A stretch of 30,736 bases of DNA from a virus, in the IMG/VR virus record IMGVR_UViG_3300046830_000182, positions 1 to 30,736 of that record. The stretch is one strand, 5' to 3'. Below the pieces are notes generated by a model, which searched no databases, was not told where the DNA came from, and was given only the letters and a program-made list of their open reading frames with translations. A program made the translations under genes and the position numbers. Numbering within the stretch: the first letter of the stretch is position 1; each line of letters opens with the position of its first letter. Shown one piece after another: positions 12,713 to 22,000 of this stretch.

Positions 12713-14631
12713 ACTGTGTTACCTGTGCGTTGACCGTAGACAACTAGCTCACTGCCAGCTGCATTGACAATTTTCCCTTCACCACCAAATCGTCGGTAAG
12801 CATTACCACCATACTTAATGTTTTTGCAACCAGCATTGACTTCTAGTGCTCGGTAGTTAGGATCATCCTTACCTTCAATGACATTACCAGTAATAGAAAT
12901 TGCGTCAGGAATAGTCCCGAAAGGACCAACTTGAATCACACCTTCGTTTGGCATTTGACAAAGAATGTCACAACCAGACAAAGTAGTGTTGTAAGAACCA
13001 AGTTTAATTAGATAGTTGGAGTTACTACCTGCACTATCACGACCACCACGGATGTCACAACCAATAATCCTGTGAGGACCACCGTTGCTGGTGTTCTGAT
13101 AGGCAACCTCTTGGCAGTCCATATGGAGACCTGAGAGGAACGTGGCTTGACCTGCATCAATCTCAAAACCTCTGTATCCAACAATCTCACCTTGTGTGAT
13201 GTAGATACTTTCAATGTTTGCACCACCTTGTACCTGAGATTTAACGCAGCAGTTATATCGTTGGATGTAAATATTAACAGCATGGAAACAGCGAATCATG
13301 CTGTGACCTGGTAAAGTATTTAGAATAAGAATGCCCTCAGTACCTGGCGTTGCTGAAGTAATCAAGTTGTAAGACGAGATTGTCAAGTTAACAGCATTAA
13401 CACCACCAGCATTCAAAATCCAAAGACCACGTTGGAACCAACCCTGGTCAGCGTCAGTAGTAATTTCACTAATAATCTGGACGTTAACAAGGTTAAGGTA
13501 GTCAGAGCCACCGACAACAGTAGCAGGACCATTATATTGAAGAACAATTCCAGCACCAAATTGTTTTCCAGGCACAGCTTTAGCCATGAAGACCATATCA
13601 GTAATAGTCCAGAAAGTGTTTCGATCGTTAAAATCAAGCTGAAGGCAATGGTTACCTACAGGACCATTAAAATAGAGGATAGACTGTTGGCTATCACCGA
13701 GCATCTTAAATCCCTTATTTTGAACACCAATAGTACTTGTGATTAAGTATTTACCAGCAGGGAAGTAAATAGTATCACCGTTAGATGCACTATTTATTGC
13801 ATTTTTAACAGCAGTAGTATCGTCAGTAGTACCGTTACCTACAGCACCAAAGTCTTTGACGTTAATATAAATGCTACCACCACCACTGTTAATCATGTCT
13901 TCAATCTGACTCTTACGCAAAGCGTGGTTAGCAGATGTACCAGCTCCAACTGTTACTGGAGAAGTAAAGGTTTTATTACCACCAATAGTTTGATTACCAG
14001 ACGTACGGACAACAGTGCTGTCAACATCAACAGTACTAGGCGTTACAAGAATACCGTCACCAGCACCTACATTGAAAGTCCTGTCAGCGGATAAATTACC
14101 ACCACCAGTTAGTCCGTCACCTGCATTTACTTTACGGCTATCAGGTACAAACCCATCCGTTTGTGATGTAATGAGTGCTGCACCACGTGCTGGAGTAAGG
14201 ACAACACGATTATTACTAGTGTCTAGAGCCTCAGAGGCGTTAGCTAGTTCAACAACACCTGCTGCAAGTTCTGTAGCGTACGGGATGTAGTCACCAGTTA
14301 GTTGCCATAGATTGCCATCATATCTAGTGATAGCTCCAGGCTGAGCTTGTTTACCATCAAGACCCGGGTACAGAGTCCCGTCAATAGGATCTGCACCGAC
14401 AGTAACGATAAACTCGTTGCCTGAAACAATATCATTGTATTGATTAGCAGGAAGTTGAGTAAGATCAATACCACCGCGATATACGATGTTGCTATTACCG
14501 GTAGCAGCTAAGGCTTTCCAACCAGGAACGCTTGCATCATATTTCCATTGTTGACCACTAGGTGCGGTCCATACCATCCCATCTGTGGGATTACCATCTC
14601 CAGCATCTACTGGAGGAAAATTAAGTGCCAT
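12709..14631 (-). CDS. Tailspike with pectate-lyase-type beta-helix (640 aa)
   Basis: N-terminal module LNFPPVDAGDGNPTDGMVW (3-21) plus a QWKYDASVPGW segment, a linker with IGGNKTF-type repeats (about 210-235), then a right-handed beta-helix starting IYINVKDFGAVGNGTTDDT (254-272), the hallmark of the Pectate_lyase_3 family in phage tailspikes. FPAGKYLIT (290-298) is the usual next strand. The helix continues with GANIESIYITQGEIVGYRG and similar coils. Such proteins often depolymerise surface polysaccharide, but catalytic acids cannot be assigned from sequence alone. It is coupled to the S74 fibre gene by a TAATG overlap. Confidence 0.88.
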   Translation of the reverse strand: MALNFPPVDAGDGNPTDGMVWTAPSGQQWKYDASVPGWKALAATGNSNIVYRGGIDLTQLPANQYNDIVSGNEFIVTVGADPIDGTLYPGLDGKQAQPGAITRYDGNLWQLTGDYIPYATELAAGVVELANASEALDTSNNRVVLTPARGAALITSQTDGFVPDSRKVNAGDGLTGGGNLSADRTFNVGAGDGILVTPSTVDVDSTVVRTSGNQTIGGNKTFTSPVTVGAGTSANHALRKSQIEDMINSGGGSIYINVKDFGAVGNGTTDDTTAVKNAINSASNGDTIYFPAGKYLITSTIGVQNKGFKMLGDSQQSILYFNGPVGNHCLQLDFNDRNTFWTITDMVFMAKAVPGKQFGAGIVLQYNGPATVVGGSDYLNLVNVQIISEITTDADQGWFQRGLWILNAGGVNAVNLTISSYNLITSATPGTEGILILNTLPGHSMIRCFHAVNIYIQRYNCCVKSQVQGGANIESIYITQGEIVGYRGFEIDAGQATFLSGLHMDCQEVAYQNTSNGGPHRIIGCDIRGGRDSAGSNSNYLIKLGSYNTTLSGCDILCQMPNEGVIQVGPFGTIPDAISITGNVIEGKDDPNYRALEVNAGCKNIKYGGNAYRRFGGEGKIVNAAGSELVVYGQRTGNTV

Positions 14632-15812
14632 TAGTTAGTACCTCCTTCGAGGGCAGCAATACGAGCTTCTAGTTCTTCGTTTTTAGCGATGGTTTCCTGC
14701 AGCGCTTTAACAGTCACACTAAGGATTGCATCTAATTTTAGAGACTGAATACCTTCCTCGCTGTCCTTCTTACCAAAACATCCACTTGGAATAACCTCTT
14801 GGACTTCGTGAGCAATGAATCCCTCACGCACATCTTCACTTGCAGTAAACAGGTTATTGTAATTATCTGGTTGAAAGGTTACAGGACGTAGTTGTTTAAT
14901 TCGTTCAGAACAGTTCTCAGTAATAGTCTCTACATTACGTTTTGTCCTATAGTCAGATGCGGAAGCAATAATCCCAATTTGTACGTCATCAATATAAAGA
15001 ACAGCATTTGGATTCTCCCAGTTAATGTTGAAATTGCTCCCACCAAGAGGTGCACTAACACCAGCTTTTACGTTATAGCCTTTTGCTCTAACTGTACCTA
15101 CTTCTGCTGATCCACCTGTAGTGTATCCAGCATAAATGTTACCAGCAAAATAAGCAGGGGCATCACCTTCAGAAAGAAAACTATAGACATTGCCGGCGGC
15201 ACTGGCGTTGAGGTTACTTCTAAAGGCAGCGTTAAGGTCAATACCATCTAAAACGCTGTTGTCAAAATTGCGTGCGTCAAAGAAGACAAAAGCATCTCCG
15301 CCGACTCCTCCTGGTTTATTACTTAATAGAGCTTTAAATAGGACACACTCTTTATCAGCATTCAAGCGGGATGAGTTCTTATTAAGACCTGATTGAATAC
15401 CAATGGTACTATGGTCAGCTTTTAGTAAATTAGTTGCTGTCACTCCGTATAGCGTAGTAGGGCTAGATTGAGGTAGTGCTGAAGCAATATCAACTGATGT
15501 TCCGTTACTTGTCGGATTAGAATTCCTTAAACCGATGCCATCACCTGACGGGAAGATGGATGCATGAGTATTGGAGTGAAGGGTGATACCGGCTTCGTGG
15601 GTAGTCAGCTTCTCAAAAGTAATCTCACCAGCTGCGGTGTCGTCGTTGAGTTTGCTTAGGTAATATCCATCAGCTTCAGCCTTAGTAAAATCTCCGTCAC
15701 CTGTAGAAGGTTCAGCAGACCACACACCTAATGTGTCATTCCAAGTCCAGGTGATACCTGCTTCGGTATATGATTGTGTTGTATTAGGGTCTGGAAAATT
15801 AAGTTGTGCCAT
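14631..15812 (-). CDS. Fibre with self-cleaving S74 chaperone domain (393 aa)
   Basis: N-terminal module LNFPDPNTTQSYTEAGITWTW (4-24), a domain with DDTAAGEITFEKLTTHEAGI (57-76) shared with the next fibre, and SFLSEGDAPAYFAG (211-224). The C-terminus is a Peptidase_S74 intramolecular chaperone: SDYRTK places the Ser286-Lys291 dyad with the expected spacing of five, then IKQLRPVTF, EGFIAHEVQEVIP and a terminal coiled coil ending LEARIAALEGGTN. In endosialidase-type fibres this domain trimerises the chain and then cuts itself off, so the mature fibre would be about 285 aa. TAATG overlaps lie at both ends. Confidence 0.9.
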   Translation of the reverse strand: MAQLNFPDPNTTQSYTEAGITWTWNDTLGVWSAEPSTGDGDFTKAEADGYYLSKLNDDTAAGEITFEKLTTHEAGITLHSNTHASIFPSGDGIGLRNSNPTSNGTSVDIASALPQSSPTTLYGVTATNLLKADHSTIGIQSGLNKNSSRLNADKECVLFKALLSNKPGGVGGDAFVFFDARNFDNSVLDGIDLNAAFRSNLNASAAGNVYSFLSEGDAPAYFAGNIYAGYTTGGSAEVGTVRAKGYNVKAGVSAPLGGSNFNINWENPNAVLYIDDVQIGIIASASDYRTKRNVETITENCSERIKQLRPVTFQPDNYNNLFTASEDVREGFIAHEVQEVIPSGCFGKKDSEEGIQSLKLDAILSVTVKALQETIAKNEELEARIAALEGGTN

Positions 15813-17155
15813 TAGTATCCACCTCCATTGTTGTTCATCATTGTTGCGTGATCAGCTTCTAGTTGTGTGACACGAGCGCGGAGATCTTTGATGATGCTCA
15901 AGAGGTCTTCGGTGGTGCCAATGTATTCTTGGTTCTCGACTTGATTACCTTCTTCGTCAGTAGAGTACGTGGTCTGGAATGCAGATGGATCGTCAGTATC
16001 CATGCGGAGGCTGAATTTCCCACTAAAACCGATGGTACCGTCGCTAGTTACATTACCTTTAAAGTAGCTCGGGGCATCTCCCTCAGAGTAAAACGCATAG
16101 TTTTCACCAGCACCTGCGTTAACGAAAACATTAGCCTTAAAGCCATAATTGTTGTGAGTGCTGTTGGCGGTGTTCTCTTGGTAGTAAAAACCAACTGCAT
16201 TACCATCCGCTCCAGGTCCAATATCATTGGCGGTAAAACCTTGATGTCCAATCTGATCAGAGTTGCCTGACGCGTAGAACTTCGCAGATTGGTTGCCGCC
16301 CCAGTTTGGTGTTGTTGTGTCAAAGATTGCTCTTATGCTTGTACCGCCTGTTGCGGATACGCCACCAGCGTGTTGGGTTAGACCTGCAAAGTAGTTCGGT
16401 GCGTCGCCTTCGGCGTAGAAAGCATAAGCTGCACCATTTGTAGCGGTGCTTTTATTAATTTTAGTAAAAAATCCATAAACTTCACTTGCAGTAGACTGAA
16501 CGCTACAATCTGCTGAGTAACACCTAACAATTCCTGTTGATCCTGAATCTGCGATGATATTACTTTGGAAGTTATAAATATTTTTATCTCCTGCGTTTCC
16601 TTGCCTCCATATCGACTGCAAATTCCAAAGATCAGCACCGTCACTAGATACATTTTCGGCACTAACTTGAACATTGCCTGAGCTTCCTGAAGGCAAAAAT
16701 GACATCTGCCCCTTTGGTGCATCAGTTTCAGAATGGTTACTAATACAAAGGAGGTTTGTATCACTAAAACTAATACCGCTTGTCACGTCAGAGCGACCAC
16801 CTGTGACTTGAACGCCAGCTTCGTGGGTGGTCTTCTTTTCAAAAGTAATCTCACCAGCAGCAGTATCATCATCAGTCTTGGATAGGAACTCACCAGCTCC
16901 GCCACCAGGTAGTGATGTATCGACCCATTCATCACCAGTCCAAACATAGAGACGACCACCGCCTTCATCTACGTCACTATCTGCCCACCAGAGATCACCT
17001 TCAGCAGGGTTAAGTGGAGCTGTTTCATCAACAGTTACAGAGCTGCCTCCACCACTTGCACCATTAAGTAAATCTCCAGCCGTTATTTTGTATCCTCCTG
17101 CATCAACGCCACTAGGGCGCTGAATATACAGGAGGTCATCGTTTTTAATTGCCAT
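15812..17155 (-). CDS. Tail fibre paralogue with coiled-coil end (447 aa)
   Basis: Starts with DDLLYIQRPSGVDAGGYK (6-23), a module shared with the 261-aa protein. A GDLWW...LYVWTGDEW module (53-77) recurs in other adhesins here. DDTAAGEITFEKKTTHEAGV (96-115) and two EGDAP-x-YF units (249-256, 358-365) are shared with the S74 fibre. It lacks an S74 dyad: it ends with a short beta segment (GKFSLRMDTDD) and a coil (LLSIIKDLRARVTQLEAD). The two fibres look like a duplication with different C-terminal trimerisation solutions. Confidence 0.85.
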   Translation of the reverse strand: MAIKNDDLLYIQRPSGVDAGGYKITAGDLLNGASGGGSSVTVDETAPLNPAEGDLWWADSDVDEGGGRLYVWTGDEWVDTSLPGGGAGEFLSKTDDDTAAGEITFEKKTTHEAGVQVTGGRSDVTSGISFSDTNLLCISNHSETDAPKGQMSFLPSGSSGNVQVSAENVSSDGADLWNLQSIWRQGNAGDKNIYNFQSNIIADSGSTGIVRCYSADCSVQSTASEVYGFFTKINKSTATNGAAYAFYAEGDAPNYFAGLTQHAGGVSATGGTSIRAIFDTTTPNWGGNQSAKFYASGNSDQIGHQGFTANDIGPGADGNAVGFYYQENTANSTHNNYGFKANVFVNAGAGENYAFYSEGDAPSYFKGNVTSDGTIGFSGKFSLRMDTDDPSAFQTTYSTDEEGNQVENQEYIGTTEDLLSIIKDLRARVTQLEADHATMMNNNGGGY

Positions 17156-17166
17156 AAGTCTTTAAT

Positions 17167-17194
17167 TGTATAAAAGGAATTTACTTAATAACAA
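17167..17194 (-). promoter_or_regulatory. Candidate sigma70-like promoter before fibre gene
   Basis: In the 43-base gap between two fibre genes: TTGTTA (17189-17194) and TATACA (17167-17172), 16 bases apart on the minus strand. This is one of the few real gaps in the late region and is AT-rich. It could drive the adhesin cassette separately. Weak evidence from consensus only. Confidence 0.25.
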
Positions 17195-17198
17195 ATGA

Positions 17199-17984
17199 TC
17201 AAGGAAGAGCAGCCAAACCGCTGAGGTTCAGAGGAACTGCATAATTTTCGACAGCAGTACCAGTTACAGCTTTAGTGCTATCAGTAGCGACAGCATCAGT
17301 AAGGATCACTGCACCCTTTTGAATGGTAGAAGCGTCTTTAATAGACACCTCTGATTCGTGAGTAATACCATCAGTAGAGACATCAATCGGGTCAATACCA
17401 GTTACAGCCTGGATACCACCAGCTGCAGCAGTACTAATACGACCAGCCAGTTCATTAAAGTGAGGAACACTCAGGACATCAGTGTCAGCAGTAGACACCA
17501 AGTCACCAGCATTTGGGGGGTCTTGTGCAAGACGGGTTGAGCCATATGCAGCGTTGGTTGCTTCATCGATGCCAACAACTACATCCTCAGTAGTACCAGT
17601 AACAGTAATAGGAGCAGTACCAGTTACGGTCTGAACACCACCACCAGCTTCCTGACCAAGGATTGCCCAAGAGGTTCCATCAAACAGGATACGCTGTCCA
17701 TCAGAAATAGAATCTCCAGTAATACCTACCCACTGGTCAGCAGAAGTAGAACCAGAAGCATCAACAGTACCAGTACCAGTGTTGATGTACATATCACCCT
17801 GAACAGGAGGGTTAGGGTCAAGCTGACTACCAACAGGCAAGGTGCAATCAACAGTACCGCGATATACAATAGCAGGAGAGTCAGCGACAAAGTCGAGAAG
17901 CTCACCAGCATTCATTTTATAGTTGCCAGCGTCACCACCAGAAGGGCGCTGTACATAAAGAAGATCAGTAGATTGAAGAGACAT
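17199..17984 (-). CDS. Tail fibre-like protein (261 aa)
   Basis: Begins MSLQSTDLLYVQRPSGGDAGNYKM, the same attachment-like module as the 447-aa fibre. The rest is Thr/Val/Gly-rich with a VTGTAPITVTGTTEDVVVG beta segment and an Ala-rich end, typical of fibre shaft. It ends NLSGLAALP, resembling the TLLTTLP end of gp17, so the two may share an assembly tip. It follows gp17 by 2 bases. It could be an extension polymer of gp17 or a separate fibre; no enzyme motif is visible. Confidence 0.8.
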   Translation of the reverse strand: MSLQSTDLLYVQRPSGGDAGNYKMNAGELLDFVADSPAIVYRGTVDCTLPVGSQLDPNPPVQGDMYINTGTGTVDASGSTSADQWVGITGDSISDGQRILFDGTSWAILGQEAGGGVQTVTGTAPITVTGTTEDVVVGIDEATNAAYGSTRLAQDPPNAGDLVSTADTDVLSVPHFNELAGRISTAAAGGIQAVTGIDPIDVSTDGITHESEVSIKDASTIQKGAVILTDAVATDSTKAVTGTAVENYAVPLNLSGLAALP

Positions 17985-17986
17985 GA

Positions 17987-19090
17987 TTAAGGAAGTGTTG
18001 TTAAAAGAGTAATATCAAAAGAAACCTCATCGTTCGCAGTGTCATGAACGATAGGTTGAATAAATGTGTAAGCACCTGTACCAGGAGGACCCGGTGGACC
18101 TTGTGAACCAGAACCACCGATGGCTTGTACCCATTGTTTAGCGCGGCTACCTGAAGGGTTACCATCGTCATACCAAATAAATAGCTCAGCAGTTGTACTG
18201 TTAAACCACACATCACCATTAATAAGTGGCGAGTTATCTACCCTACGTGTGGGGGCAGTGTCTTTAACAATAGTTTGGTAAGTACCAGTTGGACCAATAG
18301 GACCTGGCGGACCGGAGAGACCAGACGCAACCCAGGTTTGGTTAGTTTGATCCCATACCCTAGTTAGTACGTCATCATTGTCAAACCAAAGTTTTCCTGG
18401 CATACGCCAAGGTGAAGTAGCAGGGGTGTTTTCTTGAAAGAAAGGATCAAGACGATCAGTAATTGCAGCAGTAGTTGCAAAGTGATCATCATCATCATTA
18501 GTACTATTTTGAATCCACCTGCCTTCATAGTTATCTTTCTCGACAACTTTGCGAATCTCGATTTCTTCTTCTACATAATCGCAGATTGCTTGAGTAGTTG
18601 CTACCGCATCATCAGTACAAACCCAACGGTCAGTACTGTAAACGGTTTCACCAACGTCAGGATTAATTCCTGCAACTACTTCTTCATACGGAACCTTGTT
18701 CCAATACTTTTCTTCTGATACCTCACTCCACCGTTGAGCTTCACAACGTGCTTCTTCAATAGCAGATTTGAGGACAAAGAAGTTATCGTTTAAATCTTGT
18801 GCCTTAATGGCGGTGCCTGGGTAGAACTCAGCAGGGAGTGGCGTCAGATCAGTGCAACGATAAATAATAAATTTTTGGTCAGTCTCTGGTGCTGGATCAA
18901 AACGCAGAGTTGTATCATTTAGGAACACCCAGCCAGCGGCAACAGGTTCCCATACTTGATAGTCAGCGTTCCAATAAGCAACAGCGACATCTGTTCTTTC
19001 GTTGTATTCAAAGGGGAATGTGTAATCAGTCTGACTACCATTCCCGATGTATTCAATTCTTACGTCGTCGCAATTGTGACATAGTGCCAT
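17987..19090 (-). CDS. gp17: Tail fibre protein, T7 gp17 N-terminal type, with collagen-like segments (367 aa)
   Basis: Residues 10-120 match the T7 gp17 N-terminal domain that docks the fibre to the tail: YIGNGSQTDYTFPFEY, LRFDPAPETDQKFIIYRCTD and AIKAQDLNDNFFVLKSAIEEAR. A long helical/coiled region follows. Two collagen-like stretches (GPPGPIGPTG at 260-269, GPPGPPGTG at 331-339) act as triple-helix linkers around a GDVWFNSTTAELFIWY module (292-307). At 367 residues it is much shorter than T7 gp17 (553), so receptor binding is probably delegated to the downstream adhesins. It starts 3 bases after gp16. Confidence 0.92.
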   Translation of the reverse strand: MALCHNCDDVRIEYIGNGSQTDYTFPFEYNERTDVAVAYWNADYQVWEPVAAGWVFLNDTTLRFDPAPETDQKFIIYRCTDLTPLPAEFYPGTAIKAQDLNDNFFVLKSAIEEARCEAQRWSEVSEEKYWNKVPYEEVVAGINPDVGETVYSTDRWVCTDDAVATTQAICDYVEEEIEIRKVVEKDNYEGRWIQNSTNDDDDHFATTAAITDRLDPFFQENTPATSPWRMPGKLWFDNDDVLTRVWDQTNQTWVASGLSGPPGPIGPTGTYQTIVKDTAPTRRVDNSPLINGDVWFNSTTAELFIWYDDGNPSGSRAKQWVQAIGGSGSQGPPGPPGTGAYTFIQPIVHDTANDEVSFDITLLTTLP

Positions 19091-19092
19091 AA

Positions 19093-22000
19093 TTACCTAT
19101 GTGGTAAAAGTAAATCATTTGTGGTGGATCCAAGCTTATTTTGTTTTCTAAGGAGGTTTTGATCAAACCTGCGTTGCTCAATAGCACCGCTCATTTCCTC
19201 ATCAAGTTGTCCTAGTGCTCTTGCCTTTGCTTCGTTGAATACTTTGTCGAGTTCAATGTGTAGCTCTTCAAAGTCTTCTAGCCGTGGCTGGCGATCATTC
19301 TTTCTAAACTCAAAGAACTTCTTGCGGAACTCTTTTGAATCCGTACGGTTCATGATCTCAGTAGCTTTCTGCCGGAAGTAACCATCTTGGCCCATGATGT
19401 CGTAGACACGAGCTTGTTCCATCAACGTAAGATCAACACCCTTACCGTCAGTCTTCATGTTCGGTCTTGCGTCATATTCAATGTCAGCAAGGAACGTTTT
19501 CAACTCACTAGGTTTACCGTTAATTTTGTTAGGTGCGTAAGTGTTGTAGATACGTGCTAGAGGGTTGCTTGGAGTACCAATAGCTCCACCATCAATCCAG
19601 TCAGTCTGTGTAGGTAGAGTGCCTTTGAGAGGCGTACGGTTCATCACCATCGCAATCAAGTTCTCTTCCATCACACGAAGCTCAGGTGCCAAGAGACGGG
19701 TCAACTCAGCAATCTGACTAGAGCCAGGCATCGTTGCAGACGGTAGGAAGCCAGAAGCAAACCTGTTAATAGCAGCGATGTTGCCATTCAACATGTCGTA
19801 CAGGGGTTCAATACCTGCCAACATGGTCCGGTCAGTCACAGCAGATGCAAGAACAAATGCCATTGCATTCAACTGTTCCCTGAAGCTACCTTCATCCATC
19901 TGGTCAAAGTTATCCAGAATCGTGAAGGTCATAGCTGCCCAATCAGTGAGACCACCAAGATTGTCGTAGCTAATTTGGCTACCACCTGGACCTTCGATAG
20001 TCAGAGGTTTCTTGTCTGCATACTTCCGGAACTGATTCTTCTCACGGTCATAGAGACCATAACCAGTACCCTTGCCATTCATGTAAAGACCAACAGCTGC
20101 CATAACAGCCAGTGTTCCAATAGCCTTACGGCCTTTCAACTCAGCACGGATAGCGTTGTAAGCAGTCTCCATGTTTTCATCGATAGGAACACCACGGGCA
20201 GTGAGTAGTTCTTTTACCCTGTCCATCGGCATCTCTTTGAAGGGACGACTAAAGGCGTTTACTTGATCAATGAACAGTCCGACAGGATTATGAGATGCAG
20301 TAAATTTCAGGATGTTGACTGGTGTCTTGGTGAACAGCAAGAAAGGTTTGATACCAGGTGCTTTCCTGATGCCGTAACTCAGTGCATCATTAGCAGCATT
20401 GTCCAGGTTCATAGCAATCTCACCTGCTGCATACTTAACAGCTTTGTCAGAGATGATTGCACGGCCCTTTTCATCTACATCCCAGATATCCTTATAAGCC
20501 TTCTTAGCTGCTGCTTCCAGAAGATCCTCATCGATTTTACCGTCAGCTAACAAATCAAAAGCTCTACCTCGTGCCTCAATGTTTCCTACGACAGCTTGAG
20601 TGAAACCGTCAAAGGCTTGCATAGCTCGTGTACCAAACCTGAGCCATGGGTGGTTTGCTAGGTCATTGATAGCTTCAATTTGCTCATACATTGCTTGGGG
20701 ACCGAAGTCACCTTCAACTGCTTTGGCATCAGCAAATGCTTTGAGAACAGTCAGCTGTTCCTCATTCTTCATGATCAGATCATCACGACCAGCAACACCT
20801 GCGTAATACGGATCGATTCCAGATCGTTGGAATGTCTGACCCATGTACTGCATACCTTTCTGCAGGGTGTCGAACATGGATCCGTATTGATAGAGACCAC
20901 GCTTGATCGTCTTCATATCACCAGTAGCTACAGCACCAGCAAATGTTGCAATAGGACGTTCAACCAACAATGCAAGGTTACTAAAACCAGCTTTAATAGG
21001 AGTACCTAGTGCAGACAGAGTCGAGTTATAGACGTTGGCCCAGAAGCCACGCATCACAGCTGATTCAACTTCAGGTGAACCGTCAATCAATGCCTTTTTA
21101 AATACACCAGTAGAGTTACGGATGTAGTTATTGAGTGCATGAATCGTGGATACCTTACCGTCAGTTAGCTCATAGGCAAGCATGAAAGGTCCAAGCATCT
21201 CAGGCTTGCTGTCCTTGACTGATCGCAAAGTATCAATGGTTTGCTTTGCTTCTGCTTTAAGATCTTTGAGTTTCTCAAGACCATCCTTTTTAATGTCTTC
21301 TGCAGTTTTCTTAGTGAAGTTCTTATTCCGCTTGAAGACATTCAGCAGGTTGAGACCACGACCTTTGACATATGCATTCTGACCATTCTGAATCATCAAG
21401 AATTCAAGTCGATCCAGGATTTGATCTTGTGCCCGTTGATAAGCAGCGCTACCTTCTGAGTAACGCATACCCTGAGCCATGTCAGAGACTTGACCACTGA
21501 GGGATGTCTCAACATAAGCACGAGTCTTAAGAGTATCGAGATCTGCGAAGTCCTTCATCATCTTCTTCATCGCAATCTTGACACCAACAGCAGCATCAGA
21601 TGTCAGCACCTTATTGCCGGTCTCGAAGTCAACGGATTGGAATCGTGACAGGAAAAGCTTGAGTTGGTTCTTATCCATACCCATCATCTCGGCAGCCATC
21701 TGCTCACCGACCTCACGGATCTGTTTAGAATTCAGGGTCTTTCCACCAGAAGTTCTGTATGCATAATCATCAGCTTCTTGCAATGTCTCCTTAAGACCCT
21801 TCATCACATAGTCGTACTCTTCAACACCTTCCAGTGCGATCTTCATAGCAGGTTCACTAATGACACTGCCAAGACGACCATAACTAGAGTCAGCGTTGAA
21901 TCGGATTCGAGCTGCATCTACTGACGCACCAACAATACCCAGGTTATCTACAGAACGAGTACCAGACTCTTCATATCCATAGAGGTCATGAACACCGAGC

